Notes: a model not told the origin generated them from the sequence alone. A stretch of 64,000 nucleotides of DNA from Rhizobium sp. (GCA_027533385.1 JAPZUE010000007.1:124001-188000), one strand, 5' to 3'; counted from the stretch's first letter, positions 23,520 through 32,568 are shown. Numbers and translations are program-made.

Positions 23520-24737
23520 ATGGAAGAGTTTCACAAAGTCCGGCGCTTGCCGCCCTACGTTTTCGAACAGGTCAACCGTTTGAAGGCGAGTGCGCGAGCC
23601 GGTGGGGCCGACATCATCGACCTTGGCATGGGCAATCCCGATCTTCCGACGCCGCAGGCGATCGTCGACAAGCTTTGCGAAGTCGTTCAGGACCCGCGCA
23701 CCCATCGTTACTCCTCGTCCAAGGGCATTCCGGGCCTGCGCCGCGCCCAGGCGGCCTATTACGCCCGTCGCTTCAACGTGAAGCTCAATCCCGACACGCA
23801 GGTTGTCGCCACCCTCGGCTCCAAGGAAGGCTTCGCCAACATGGCGCAGGCGATCACCGCACCCGGTGACGTCATTCTTTGCCCGAACCCGACCTATCCG
23901 ATCCATGCCTTCGGCTTCCTGATGACCGGCGGTGTCATCCGTTCGATCTCGATCGAGCCGGACGAAACCTTCTTCCCGCCGCTCGAACGCGCCGTGAAGC
24001 ATTCGATCCCGAAGCCGCTGGCGCTGATCATCAACTACCCGTCGAACCCGACGGCGCGAGTCGCGAGCCTTGACTTCTACAAGGACGTCATCGCGTTTGC
24101 GAAGAAGCACGACATCATCGTGCTCTCTGACCTTGCCTATTCGGAAATCTACTTCGATGGCGATCCGCCGCCGTCCGTGCTCGAAGTCCCGGGCGCCATG
24201 GACTGCACGGTCGAGTTCACCTCCATGTCCAAGACCTTCTCCATGCCCGGCTGGCGCATGGGCTTTGCCGTCGGCAACGAACGCCTGATCTCGGCGCTGA
24301 CGCGCGTGAAGTCCTACCTCGACTACGGCGCCTTCACGCCGATTCAGGTGGCCGCAACCCACGCGCTGAACGGCGATGGTTCCGATATCGCGGAAGTTCG
24401 TAGTGTCTATCATCGCCGCCGTGATGTCATGGTCGAAAGCTTCGGCAAGGCCGGCTTCGAAGTGCCGCCGCCGGCCGCCACCATGTTCGCCTGGGCGAAG
24501 ATCCCGGAAAAGTTCCGCCATCTCGGCAGCCTCGAATTCTCCAAGCTGCTCGTCGAGAAGGCCGATGTGGCCGTGGCCCCCGGCATCGGTTTCGGTGAAA
24601 TGGGCGATGAATATGTCCGTCTCGCCCTCGTCGAGAACGAACACCGCATCCGCCAGGCCGCCCGTAACATCAAGAAGTTCCTGTCGACGGCCGACGAGAC
24701 GATGCACAACGTGATTTCGCTCAACGCCCACCGTTGA
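23520..24737 (+). CDS. Class I PLP aminotransferase, AlaC / LL-diaminopimelate aminotransferase-like
   Basis: The 405-aa protein is fold-type I PLP-dependent. It has DLGMGNPDLPTPQ, the substrate-side YSSSKGIPGLR, NYPSNPTARVA, and SMSKTFSMPGWRMG with the PLP lysine at about 238. The closest families are alanine or glutamate-pyruvate transaminases (AlaC) and DapL-like enzymes. The ATG at 23520 is preferred to a TTG six bases earlier. It lies 72 bases upstream of hom, and an intergenic hairpin separates them. The pairing with hom suggests a role in aspartate-family or alanine metabolism. Confidence 0.88.
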   Translation: MEEFHKVRRLPPYVFEQVNRLKASARAGGADIIDLGMGNPDLPTPQAIVDKLCEVVQDPRTHRYSSSKGIPGLRRAQAAYYARRFNVKLNPDTQVVATLGSKEGFANMAQAITAPGDVILCPNPTYPIHAFGFLMTGGVIRSISIEPDETFFPPLERAVKHSIPKPLALIINYPSNPTARVASLDFYKDVIAFAKKHDIIVLSDLAYSEIYFDGDPPPSVLEVPGAMDCTVEFTSMSKTFSMPGWRMGFAVGNERLISALTRVKSYLDYGAFTPIQVAATHALNGDGSDIAEVRSVYHRRRDVMVESFGKAGFEVPPPAATMFAWAKIPEKFRHLGSLEFSKLLVEKADVAVAPGIGFGEMGDEYVRLALVENEHRIRQAARNIKKFLSTADETMHNVISLNAHR

Positions 24738-24754
24738 GCCCACGTTGAGCCCCG

Positions 24755-24775
24755 GGCGGTCCGGTCAGGACCGCC
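24755..24775 (+). terminator. Intergenic hairpin after the aminotransferase
   Basis: GGCGGTCC and GGACCGCC form a perfect 8-bp stem around GGTCA, followed by TCACTTCCTTTT. It could be a weak terminator or an mRNA-stabilising hairpin between the aminotransferase and hom. Confidence 0.5.
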
Positions 24776-24808
24776 TCACTTCCTTTTCGATGACGTCAGG
24801 AATGCCTC

Positions 24809-26128
24809 ATGGCAAATGCCCTTAAAATCGGCGTGGCGGGTCTCGGCACCGTCGGTGCCTCGCTTGTTCGTATCCTTCAGACCCGTGCCAATGCGCTGGC
24901 CGTGGCCTGCGGCCGCCCGATCACGGTGACGGCCGTCTCCGCCCGCGATGCCTCCAAGGATCGCGGCATCCAGATGGATGGCATTGCCTGGTATGCGGAT
25001 CCGGTGGAGATGGCGAGAGAAGCCGATATCGACGTCTTCGTCGAGCTCGTCGGTGGTGCCGAAGGGGCAGCCGAGCAGTCGGTCCGTGCAGCTCTCATGC
25101 GCGGTCTGCATGTTGTCACCGCCAACAAGGCACTTCTGTCGCGTCACGGCGTCGAACTCGCCAAGCTCGCCGAGGAAAAGGGTCGCCTGCTGAACTACGA
25201 GGCGGCGGTCGCTGGCGGCATCCCCGTGATCAAGACGCTGCGCGAATCGCTCACCGGCAACAACTTTTCCCGCATCTACGGGATCATGAATGGCACCTGC
25301 AATTACATCCTGACCCGGATGGAGCGGGAGGGGCTTTCCTTTGCCGATTGCCTCAAGGAAGCCCAGCGCCTTGGTTATGCCGAGGCCGATCCGAGCTTCG
25401 ATATCGAGGGCAATGACACCGCCCACAAGCTGTCGATCCTGACGACGCTGGCCTTCGGCTGCGAGATCTCGGCAGACAAGATCTATCTCGAAGGCATCAC
25501 CAATATCTCAATTGAGGACATCCATGCAGCCGCCGATCTCGGCTATCGCATCAAGCTCCTCGGCGTTGCCCAGAAGACCGAAAGCGGCATCGAGCAGCGG
25601 GTGCATCCGACCATGGTGCCGCTCGACAGCGTGATTGCCCAGGTCGATGGCGTCACCAATGCGGTGGCGCTCGAATCCGACATTCTCGGCGAATTGCTGA
25701 TGGTCGGCCCCGGTGCCGGCGGCAATGCCACGGCGTCCGCCGTCCTCGGTGACATCACGGATATTGCCAAGAGCCGTCCGGGTGCGCAGGAAGTGCCGGT
25801 CCTCGGTCGTCCCGCCCATCTGCTCGAGCCCTATCGCCAGGCCGAGATGCAGAGCCATGAAGGCGGCTATTTCATCCGGCTCACGGTCCAGGACCGCACC
25901 GGCGTCTTCGCCAGCATCGCTGCAAGAATGGCAGAGAACGCGATTTCGCTTGAATCGATCGTCCAGCATTCGAAGCAGCCCGCCGCACCGGATCGTCCGC
26001 AGACGATCATCCTCGTCACCCATGCCACCATGGAAAGCGCGGTCCGCAAGGCCGTCGGAGCGATCAAGGGCGAGGGCTATCTCATCGGCGAGCCTCAGGT
26101 CATCCGCATCGAGCGGCCCAAGACCTGA
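24809..26128 (+). CDS. hom: Homoserine dehydrogenase
   Basis: The 439-aa enzyme reduces aspartate semialdehyde to homoserine, the branch step toward threonine and methionine. It has the NAD(P) motif GVAGLGTVGASLV, the catalytic-domain blocks NYEAAVAGGIPVIKTLRESL and GIMNGTCNYILTRM, and EADPSFDIEGNDTAHKL. The C-terminal ACT domain (YFIRLTVQDRTGVFASIAARM) normally mediates feedback by threonine. It is monofunctional, with no aspartokinase part. A terminator-like hairpin lies directly downstream. Confidence 0.97.
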   Translation: MANALKIGVAGLGTVGASLVRILQTRANALAVACGRPITVTAVSARDASKDRGIQMDGIAWYADPVEMAREADIDVFVELVGGAEGAAEQSVRAALMRGLHVVTANKALLSRHGVELAKLAEEKGRLLNYEAAVAGGIPVIKTLRESLTGNNFSRIYGIMNGTCNYILTRMEREGLSFADCLKEAQRLGYAEADPSFDIEGNDTAHKLSILTTLAFGCEISADKIYLEGITNISIEDIHAAADLGYRIKLLGVAQKTESGIEQRVHPTMVPLDSVIAQVDGVTNAVALESDILGELLMVGPGAGGNATASAVLGDITDIAKSRPGAQEVPVLGRPAHLLEPYRQAEMQSHEGGYFIRLTVQDRTGVFASIAARMAENAISLESIVQHSKQPAAPDRPQTIILVTHATMESAVRKAVGAIKGEGYLIGEPQVIRIERPKT

Positions 26129-26155
26129 GAAAATTCAGGGGTTTCAAGGTTTCGG

Positions 26156-26188
26156 ATGGTCGTCGCTGGATCAAGCGGCGGCCATTTT
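26156..26188 (+). terminator. Rho-independent terminator of hom
   Basis: ATGGTCGTCGC pairs with GCGGCGGCCAT using two G-U pairs, around TGGATCAA, and is followed by TTTT. It begins 28 bases after the hom stop. Confidence 0.65.
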
Positions 26189-26297
26189 CCGTTATTCACC
26201 TGACAATTTGCAAAAACTCTATGTTTGTTCTCTCGCCAAAAGTCTAAGGCAGGCGTAGTCTGCCGCCACGATCGGGTTCTTGGGGAGGAGCTCTTCG

Positions 26298-26501
26298 ATG
26301 GGAGTTGGCGAGAACAGCGTGTCCTGGGCCGACTTGGCAGAGGGCACTCAGGAGGATGGAGACCAGCTGCAGCACAGCCGTGCAAGCGAGCCGGTCGCGC
26401 GCAGCGTTTCGCTGGAAACCCAGTCGGATTGGGTTTTGCTGGTGGTTTTCACAGCCGTCATGACGATTCCTTTTGCGCTTGTGGCCTGGCTGATGTCTTG
26501 A
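26298..26501 (+). CDS. Small single-pass membrane protein, 67 aa
   Basis: The frame begins MGVGENSVSWADLAEGTQED, has a polar N-terminal half and ends with a single hydrophobic helix (WVLLVVFTAVMTIPFALVAW). A strong GGGGAGGAG at 26282-26290 sits 7 bases before the ATG, which supports translation; a TTG at 26280 is less likely. I recognise no family. The C-terminal location of the helix suggests a tail-anchored small inner-membrane protein. It stands between hom and recJ. Confidence 0.65.
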   Translation: MGVGENSVSWADLAEGTQEDGDQLQHSRASEPVARSVSLETQSDWVLLVVFTAVMTIPFALVAWLMS

Positions 26502-26645
26502 GCCCGGGTTCTACCGGTTGATACAGGTTCGATCCGGTCTCTGGTGATTTTCTTCGATCCGTATAATAGAACGGGGCAGGGCGGTTCAGTCGCCGCCGAT
26601 CCAGTGGTGCGGGCATGAGCGCCTGCACACGTGCAAAGAGCAGTT

Positions 26646-28451
26646 ATGTCGACCGAACCGGTAGATCCCGTAATCCGCGCCTTTCTGGGCGTCGAGCAAT
26701 CCGCCAGTGGCCAGCGCTGGATGTCCCGTACCGATCAGGCGGGCCAGAACCGGGCACTCGCCATCAGCCAGTTGCACGGGATTCCGGAACTGGTCGCCCG
26801 CGTGCTTGCGGGCCGGGGCGTTGGCGTCGATGAGGCGCCGGCTTTTCTCGACCCGACCATCCGCAACCTGATGCCGGATCCCTCCAAGCTGACCGATTGC
26901 GACGCGGCCGCAGCCCGCATTGTCGAAGCGATCGACCGCAAGCAGCGCGTCGCGATCTTCGGAGACTATGATGTCGACGGCGCTGCGTCGTCCGCGCTGA
27001 TGTACCGTTTCCTGCATCATTTCGGCGTTGAGGCCGAAATCTACATTCCCGACCGCATCTTCGAAGGCTACGGCCCGAACGCGGCGGCCATCGACCAGTT
27101 GATAGAGCGCGGCGCAAACCTTCTGATCACCGTGGACTGCGGTTCGACCAGTATCGAAGCGCTGGGTGCTGCCGAGCGACGCGGGGTTGATGTTGTCGTC
27201 ATCGACCACCACCAGATGGGCCACGAAATGCCGGTCTGCCATGCGCTGGTCAACCCGAACCGGGAGGACGATCTGTCGGGGCAGGGGCATCTCTGCGCTG
27301 CCGGCGTCGTCTTCATGGTGCTGGTGGCGACGCTGCGTGTTCTGCGCGAGGCGGGCCATCCGCATGCCCGGTCGCTGGACCTGCTCGCCTGGCTCGATCT
27401 CGTGGCACTTGCGACCGTCTGCGATGTCGTGCCGCTAAAGGGCCTCAACCGTGCCTATGTCACCAAAGGCTTGATTGCCGCGCGCCACCAGAACAATGCC
27501 GGTCTCGCCTCGCTGTTGCGCGTGGCCGGGATTGGTGGTCCCGTGACGCCCTATCATTTCGGCTTCCTCGTTGGCCCGAGAATCAATGCCGGCGGACGTA
27601 TCGGCGATGCTGCCCTCGGAAGTCGTTTGCTGACACTCGACGATGCGGCGGAGGCTGACCAGATCGCCACCAAGCTCGATGAGTTGAACCGTGAGCGCCA
27701 GGCGATGGAAGCCATCATGCTGGCGGAAGCCGAAGCCGAAGCGATGGCCGAATATGGCACGGGCGAGCGCGCCGCCGTCATCGTCACCGCCAAGGAGAAC
27801 TGGCATCCCGGCATCGTCGGCCTTCTGGCCGCGCGGCTGAAGGAGAAGTTCAAGCGTCCGGCCTTCGCGATCGCCTTCGACCCGCTCGGCAAGGGCACGG
27901 GCTCGGGCCGTTCGATCAACGGCTTCGACATGGGCCGGATGGTGCGCGCAGCGGTAGACGAAGGCCTTCTGGTCAAGGGCGGTGGCCATGCCATGGCGGC
28001 GGGCCTGACGGTCGAGCGTGCCAATCTCGGGCGTCTGCGCAGCTTTTTCGAAGAGCAGGCCTCCGTGCAGGTTGCCGCACTCGCAGCCAACCAGACATTG
28101 AAAATCGATGGCGCGATCGGCGCCTCCGGCGCGACGCTTGCGCTCGTCGATCAGCTGGAGGCGGCCGGTCCCTATGGCTCCGGTCATCCGCAGCCGATCT
28201 TCGCCGTGCCGCTGCACCGGTTGAAGGACGCCCGTCCCGTTGGGACGACCCATATCAAGATCACGCTCGAAGGCATGGACGGCAGTCGCCTGGATGGAAT
28301 CGCCTTCCGCGCCGCCGAAACCGATCTCGGCCATTTCCTGATGAACAATCGCGGCAACCAGGTGCATGTCGCGGGCACGCTGAGCGCCGACCACTGGCAG
28401 GGGAACCGGCGTGTGCAATTCCGCGTCATGGACGCCGCAAAGGCGCCGTGA
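26646..28451 (+). CDS. recJ: Single-stranded-DNA-specific exonuclease RecJ
   Basis: The 601-aa protein carries the DHH phosphoesterase motifs FGDYDVDGAASSALM, TVDCGSTS and VVIDHHQMG. The DHHA1 domain holds GPRINAGGRIGDA and SGRSINGFDMGRMV, and GGGHAMAAGLTVE follows. It degrades single-stranded DNA 5' to 3' in recombination and mismatch repair. The N-terminus before the DHH core is typical. The ATG at 26646 is chosen; a start 15 bases upstream adds five residues without support. Confidence 0.96.
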   Translation: MSTEPVDPVIRAFLGVEQSASGQRWMSRTDQAGQNRALAISQLHGIPELVARVLAGRGVGVDEAPAFLDPTIRNLMPDPSKLTDCDAAAARIVEAIDRKQRVAIFGDYDVDGAASSALMYRFLHHFGVEAEIYIPDRIFEGYGPNAAAIDQLIERGANLLITVDCGSTSIEALGAAERRGVDVVVIDHHQMGHEMPVCHALVNPNREDDLSGQGHLCAAGVVFMVLVATLRVLREAGHPHARSLDLLAWLDLVALATVCDVVPLKGLNRAYVTKGLIAARHQNNAGLASLLRVAGIGGPVTPYHFGFLVGPRINAGGRIGDAALGSRLLTLDDAAEADQIATKLDELNRERQAMEAIMLAEAEAEAMAEYGTGERAAVIVTAKENWHPGIVGLLAARLKEKFKRPAFAIAFDPLGKGTGSGRSINGFDMGRMVRAAVDEGLLVKGGGHAMAAGLTVERANLGRLRSFFEEQASVQVAALAANQTLKIDGAIGASGATLALVDQLEAAGPYGSGHPQPIFAVPLHRLKDARPVGTTHIKITLEGMDGSRLDGIAFRAAETDLGHFLMNNRGNQVHVAGTLSADHWQGNRRVQFRVMDAAKAP

Positions 28452-28487
28452 AGCAGACGATCTGACCTGTTGTCGGGGAGATCGAAG

Positions 28488-28562
28488 TGGCACGCCCTAG
28501 GGGAGTCGAACCCCTCTTCCCAGAATGAAAATCTGGTGTCCTAACCGATAGACGAAGAGCGC
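28488..28562 (-). tRNA. tRNA-Glu (anticodon TTC), copy 1, variant acceptor stem
   Basis: The minus-strand sequence has the acceptor GCGCTCT, the anticodon arm CCAGA-TTTTCAT-TCTGG with anticodon TTC, the T-loop GGTTCGACTCC and an encoded CCA. It differs from copies 2 and 3 by T instead of C at position 5, which turns a C-G pair into a U-G wobble. The 5' base G pairs with U72 in all three copies. Confidence 0.93.
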
Positions 28563-28732
28563 GTGCGCTTCGGTGGGGCCCTTATGGCTGGAACCTGCCC
28601 CGAGTGCAAGAGGCCATCGGCCCCCTCAGTCGATTTTTTCCACAGGCTTGCCGTCAGGCAGGATTGTAAACGCAAACAAGCACTTGGCGCTTGTTTATCC
28701 ACAGGTTCCGAACTGTTTGGGAGAGATCGAAG

Positions 28733-28807
28733 TGGCACGCCCTAGGGGAGTCGAACCCCTCTTCCCAGAATGAAAATCTGGTGTCCTAACCGATAGACGA
28801 AGGGCGC
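28733..28807 (-). tRNA. tRNA-Glu (anticodon TTC), copy 2
   Basis: The sequence is the same as copy 1 except for the acceptor GCGCCCT, which pairs with AGGGCGT. Anticodon TTC reads GAA/GAG. CCA is encoded at the 3' end. The flanking 25-30 bases on the 5' side of the gene are also similar to copies 1 and 3, as expected for tandem duplication. Confidence 0.96.
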
Positions 28808-28977
28808 GTGCGCTTCGGTGGCGCCCTTATAGTCAGGCACTCAGGTGACCGCAAGCGGAAATTTGACGATCTTCATGAGAAAAATCGAGCCGCCAAGCTG
28901 GCAGCAGAAAACGCGCTGACCCACTCGGTGATACCGAAGTGCATGGAACCGAAATGTCGTGGGAAAGTGAAACGAAG

Positions 28978-29052
28978 TGGCACGCCCTAGGGGAGTCGAA
29001 CCCCTCTTCCCAGAATGAAAATCTGGTGTCCTAACCGATAGACGAAGGGCGC
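28978..29052 (-). tRNA. tRNA-Glu (anticodon TTC), copy 3
   Basis: It is identical in the tRNA body to copy 2, with anticodon TTC and encoded CCA. As the first gene in the direction of transcription it is nearest the presumed promoter. Spacers between the copies are about 170 bases and contain no gene that I can support. Confidence 0.96.
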
Positions 29053-29209
29053 GTCTGCTTCGTGGCGCCCTTATAGTCAGGCTGTTCCAAGACCGCAAGC
29101 GGCTTTTTGACCTTTCGTGCAGATTTTGTGACAGCCGGTTCCGTGCCCAGGCGAAAACCGAGGAAAGCCAGTGATTGGAGGGACTTGCATCTTCGAGACC
29201 GGCGAATGA

Positions 29210-30199
29210 TCAGGGCGCGGCGGCCACGTCTTCCGTCTTCTTGCCGCCCTTGAGCAGATCGGACAGCGAGGGAAGCCAACGCTTCTTTTTCTCGCCCGCA
29301 GCAGCCACAGCCGCCAGCTCTTCTGCCGGCAGAGGCTCGGCCGGATCAGGCTCTTCCACGGCACCCATGGCCGCGAGTTGATCGGGCGTCAGCTGGACCT
29401 GCTCGGGCACGCTGCCGGTGGGCTCACGCAGCGCGAGCATCTTCCGCTTTGGGCGCGGATCGGAAAGCCGCTTCAGGCCCGGTTCCTCGGCGCCGGTCGC
29501 GGCCTCCTCGGTCAAGGGCAGCGAAGAGGCCTCCGCCGCGCGCGCCTGCTCCTGCAGTGCCTGTTGCTGCATCAGCATCTGTTGTTCCGCTGAGGGGCTG
29601 AAGAGGCTCTTGCGCATGGCGTTGACGCCAAGTGTCGGCATCTCGCTGGGGACGAGGCTGCCGCGCTGGTCCCCCGGGGCCGCTGGAACCTGCTGGGCGG
29701 CTGCGGGATCGACGGCCGTCGCCGCTTGTGTTCTCTGCGCGGCGGAAAACAGGCTGTTGCTTCCAGGCGTGACTGTCGTCGGCTGCATGGTCAGTTCGCC
29801 GAGATTGGCGGCCACTTGGGCTTGGGCAGGCGCCTGCGCCTGTCTCTGGCCCTGGCCCTGGCCTGCCTGCTGCTGCAGGGCGAGCACTTCCGGCGGCGGC
29901 TCGGCAATGTCCGAATAGGCCGCTGCCATCGGCACGGGCTGGCGCTTCAGCCGTGGCGGATCCGTCTCGATCTGGGACGGTGCCGTGCCGGATGCGTCGG
30001 CCACCTGTCCCGAAACGGCAACCACATATGGGTCTCGGAATGTCCTTTTCCCGGCGGGCGCAGCGGCCTCTTCCGAAGGCGCGTTCTCGCCGAACGACAG
30101 GACTTCGTCGGCGCTGGTCTGGCAGGACGCGAGAAGCACGCCACCCATAACGGCGAGAATGCCGAGCGAGGGTCTGCGTGGTTGGGAAATGCGGGTCAT
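29210..30199 (-). CDS. Low-complexity Gln/Ala/Pro-rich lipoprotein
   Basis: I do not recognise a family. The 329-aa protein has a clear lipoprotein signal, with LLASC ending at Cys26. The mature part is rich in Gln, Ala, Pro and Glu, with a QAGQGQGQRQAQAPAQAQ tract and an MLMQQQALQEQARAAEA stretch that could form a coiled coil. The end is basic (GEKKKRWLPSLSDLLKGGKK). An extended periplasmic or envelope-spanning shape is plausible. It is upstream of the three tRNA-Glu genes on the same strand. No enzymatic motif is visible. Confidence 0.75.
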   Translation of the reverse strand: MTRISQPRRPSLGILAVMGGVLLASCQTSADEVLSFGENAPSEEAAAPAGKRTFRDPYVVAVSGQVADASGTAPSQIETDPPRLKRQPVPMAAAYSDIAEPPPEVLALQQQAGQGQGQRQAQAPAQAQVAANLGELTMQPTTVTPGSNSLFSAAQRTQAATAVDPAAAQQVPAAPGDQRGSLVPSEMPTLGVNAMRKSLFSPSAEQQMLMQQQALQEQARAAEASSLPLTEEAATGAEEPGLKRLSDPRPKRKMLALREPTGSVPEQVQLTPDQLAAMGAVEEPDPAEPLPAEELAAVAAAGEKKKRWLPSLSDLLKGGKKTEDVAAAP

Positions 30200-30303
30200 G
30201 TCCAGTCTCCGTCGGTCGCTTGCCGGGCAAGAAAAAGGGCCGCCGGGGCGACCCTCGCTTGATGCGGAGACTAGGCGCGCAAACTTGCGCGAAGCGGTGC
30301 TCT

Positions 30304-30744
30304 TTACCAGGCGCCGGTATTCGGCATCGAGGCCCAGGGCTCGGCCGGCGCGAGGTGCTCGCCCTTCTGCAGGATCTCGATCGAGATGCCGTCCGGCGAG
30401 CGGACAAAGGCCATGTGGCCGTCGCGCGGCGGTCGGTTGATGGTCACGCCATTGTCCATCAGCTTCTGGCAGATCGCATAGATGTCGTCGACCTCATAGG
30501 CGAGGTGGCCGAAATTGCGGCCGCCGGTGTAGTCTTCCGTATCCCAGTTATAGGTGAGCTCCAGGCAGGGAGACATGTCGGCCTCGGCCTTGTCGAGATC
30601 TTTCTCCGCGGTCAGGAAGACCAGCGTGAAGCGGCCCTTCTCGTTTTCATAGCGGCGGATTTCGGTCAGGCCGAAAAGCTCGCAATAGAAGTGCAGGGAA
30701 GCCTCAAGGTCCTTCACTCGGACCATGGTGTGTAGGTAGCGCAT
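30304..30744 (-). CDS. gloA: Lactoylglutathione lyase (glyoxalase I)
   Basis: The 146-aa protein has two VOC repeats with metal-ligand candidates His5 (RYLHTMVRV), Glu in CLELTYNW, His in [11 protein letters not shown] and Glu in [11 protein letters not shown]. It converts the methylglyoxal-glutathione hemithioacetal to S-lactoylglutathione. The length matches nickel- or zinc-type bacterial GloA. AGGAGAAC precedes the ATG at good spacing. Confidence 0.96.
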   Translation of the reverse strand: MRYLHTMVRVKDLEASLHFYCELFGLTEIRRYENEKGRFTLVFLTAEKDLDKAEADMSPCLELTYNWDTEDYTGGRNFGHLAYEVDDIYAICQKLMDNGVTINRPPRDGHMAFVRSPDGISIEILQKGEHLAPAEPWASMPNTGAW

Positions 30745-30926
30745 GGGTGTTCTCCTTTGACCCGGACGATATGGAACAGCAGTCAGCTTCGAGCAAGGCT
30801 GCGGTGCAAAAGCAATTGGTGAAATGTAAAACTAGGACTTGCGCAGATCCGTTGACCAAATGTTAATCTGAATCTCAAGAATCAGTTAACTGAGCAATGT
30901 GACGCGTTTTCGAGGGGCTTGGGGAA

Positions 30927-31505
30927 ATGGCGGACAGGATGTCATCGAAAGGGCTCGGCGAGTTCGAGGAACTGTCCGGCGAAGCCGTCGACCTGATGGA
31001 GATCACCGGCGTCGTCAAGTGGTTCGACGTGGCCAAGGGCTTCGGTTTCATTGTTCCCGACAACGGCATGCAGGATGTCCTCCTGCATGTGACCTGCCTC
31101 AGACGGGATGGATATCAGACCATCCTCGAGGGAACCCGTATTGTCGCGCTGATCCAGAAACGCGAGCGCGGCTATCAGGCTTTCCGTATTCTCTCCATGG
31201 ATCAGTCGACCGCCATCCATCCGTCGCAAATGCCGCCCGTTCGCACCCATGTTCAGGTCACGCCGACCAGCGGTCTTGAGCGCGCTTTGGTCAAGTGGTT
31301 CAATCGCACCAAGGGCTTCGGCTTCCTGACCCGCGGCGAAGGCACGGAAGATATCTTCGTCCACATGGAGACGCTGCGTCGCTTCGGCCTGACGGAGCTG
31401 CGCCCCGGCCAGACCGTGCTCGTGCGCTTCGGACCTGGCGACAAGGGCCTGATGGCGGCGGAAATCCACCCGGACAATCCAGGTCCCGCGGTTCGGGCGC
31501 ACTGA
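30927..31505 (+). CDS. Tandem cold-shock-domain protein
   Basis: The 192-aa protein has two cold-shock domains: residues 26-90 (GVVKWFDVAKGFGFI, RNP1 at 37-42) and 118-185 (LVKWFNRTKGFGFL, RNP1 at 129-134). The second has an orthodox RNP2 (DIFVHME). The first has a less aromatic one (DVLLHVT), so the two domains may bind RNA or DNA differently. Such double CSD proteins are common in Rhizobiales. The start follows GGGG at 30921-30924. The gene ends 4 bases before the DUF192 gene, so the pair is cotranscribed. Confidence 0.93.
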   Translation: MADRMSSKGLGEFEELSGEAVDLMEITGVVKWFDVAKGFGFIVPDNGMQDVLLHVTCLRRDGYQTILEGTRIVALIQKRERGYQAFRILSMDQSTAIHPSQMPPVRTHVQVTPTSGLERALVKWFNRTKGFGFLTRGEGTEDIFVHMETLRRFGLTELRPGQTVLVRFGPGDKGLMAAEIHPDNPGPAVRAH

Positions 31506-31509
31506 ATTG

Positions 31510-31986
31510 ATGGCCCGTTTGTTGATCATGATGAAAAGCGCCGTAATGGCGCTTTTCGTGTTTTTGAACCTTGCGGTCTCCGCGAGCGCCGCGGTTGTCT
31601 TCGAACGGGGGCAGCTCGCCTTCCAGACGGCGTATGGCCAGACGATCACTTTCGACGTGGAATGGGCGCTCTCGGCCGAGCAGCGGGCGAGGGGGCTCAT
31701 GGAGCGTCCGGCGCTGCCCGATCGCACGGGCATGCTGTTCGATTTCGGTGAAACCCGCATGGTGACCATGTGGATGGCCAACACGCCCGAATCGCTCGAC
31801 ATGATCTTCATCGACGAGACCGGTCGAATCGTACGCATTGCTGAACGAACCACGCCGCTGTCCGAATCGATCGTGGCATCGGGCGAACCGGTGCGCTACG
31901 TGCTCGAAATTCGCGGTGGCCACGCGGCAGAGCTTGGCCTGGAGCAGACCGCACGCCTGGTCCTGCCACTTGATCTACCGAAGTAA
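31510..31986 (+). CDS. DUF192 exported protein
   Basis: The 158-aa protein has a signal peptide (hydrophobic core at about residues 10-22, then SASA) and the DUF192 body: ARGLMERPALPDRTGMLFDF, MWMANTPESLDMIFID and EIRGGHAAELGL. DUF192 proteins are periplasmic or extracellular beta-folds of unknown function. ATG at 31510 or an internal ATG at 31528 would both keep the signal. It follows the cold-shock gene by 4 bases. Confidence 0.88.
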   Translation: MARLLIMMKSAVMALFVFLNLAVSASAAVVFERGQLAFQTAYGQTITFDVEWALSAEQRARGLMERPALPDRTGMLFDFGETRMVTMWMANTPESLDMIFIDETGRIVRIAERTTPLSESIVASGEPVRYVLEIRGGHAAELGLEQTARLVLPLDLPK

Positions 31987-32105
31987 CCCGAAGTGAGCCG
32001 CAGCCCTCCCTGCCGGGTTTCGCCTGAAAAATCAGCGCCCGGAAAACCGCTTTTTTACTGTTGCGGGTGCAGGGTGAACCGTGTATTCCGGCTGCATTGC
32101 TGGAA

Positions 32106-32182
<77 letters not shown>

Positions 32183-32262
32183 GCAATCAAAGGTCACCGC
32201 ATGCGGCGACCCGGAAGTGTGCGGCAGATCATGCCGCGAAGTCTTGGAGATGGATGAGACCC

Positions 32263-32568
32263 ATGTCTGCGAAGATCTACCGCCCCGCGAAAACCGCCAT
32301 GCAGTCCGGCAAGGCAAAGACCCATATCTGGGTCCTGGAATTCGACCAGTCCGCACCGCGCAAGATCGACCCGATGATGGGCTACACCACCTCGGGCGAC
32401 ACCCGCCAGCAGATCAAGCTTACCTTCGAAACGCTCGAGCAGGCCGAAGCCTATGCCAAGCGCGAGGGCATCGAATACCGCGTGATCCTGCCGAAGGAAG
32501 CCAAGCGCCAGGTTGTCTCCTACACCGACAACTTCCGCTACAATCGCCTGCAGCCCTGGACGCACTGA
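32263..32568 (+). CDS. NADH dehydrogenase accessory subunit, NDUFS4-like (ETC complex I subunit domain)
   Basis: The 101-aa protein reads AKIYRPAKTAMQSGKAKTHI and then WVLEFDQSAPRKIDPMMGYT, with a late KEAKRQVVSYTDNFRYNR. This matches the small subunit homologous to mitochondrial NDUFS4, found in alphaproteobacteria and bound to the peripheral arm of complex I. The start could be 32254 or 32263; I chose 32263 because homologues begin M-S/T-AKIYRP, although GGAG at 32246 is nearer to the first. The gene is far from any nuo operon in this window. Confidence 0.9.
   Translation: MSAKIYRPAKTAMQSGKAKTHIWVLEFDQSAPRKIDPMMGYTTSGDTRQQIKLTFETLEQAEAYAKREGIEYRVILPKEAKRQVVSYTDNFRYNRLQPWTH

Noticed and set aside
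26129..26645. Missing glpX between hom and recJ as a deletion
   Set aside because: I recall glpX in this position in some rhizobia, but I cannot verify the ancestral order here, so I do not claim a loss.
28450..29060. Regularly spaced repeats that might suggest a CRISPR array
   Set aside because: The repeats are 75-base tRNA-Glu genes with complete cloverleafs; spacing and content do not fit CRISPR.
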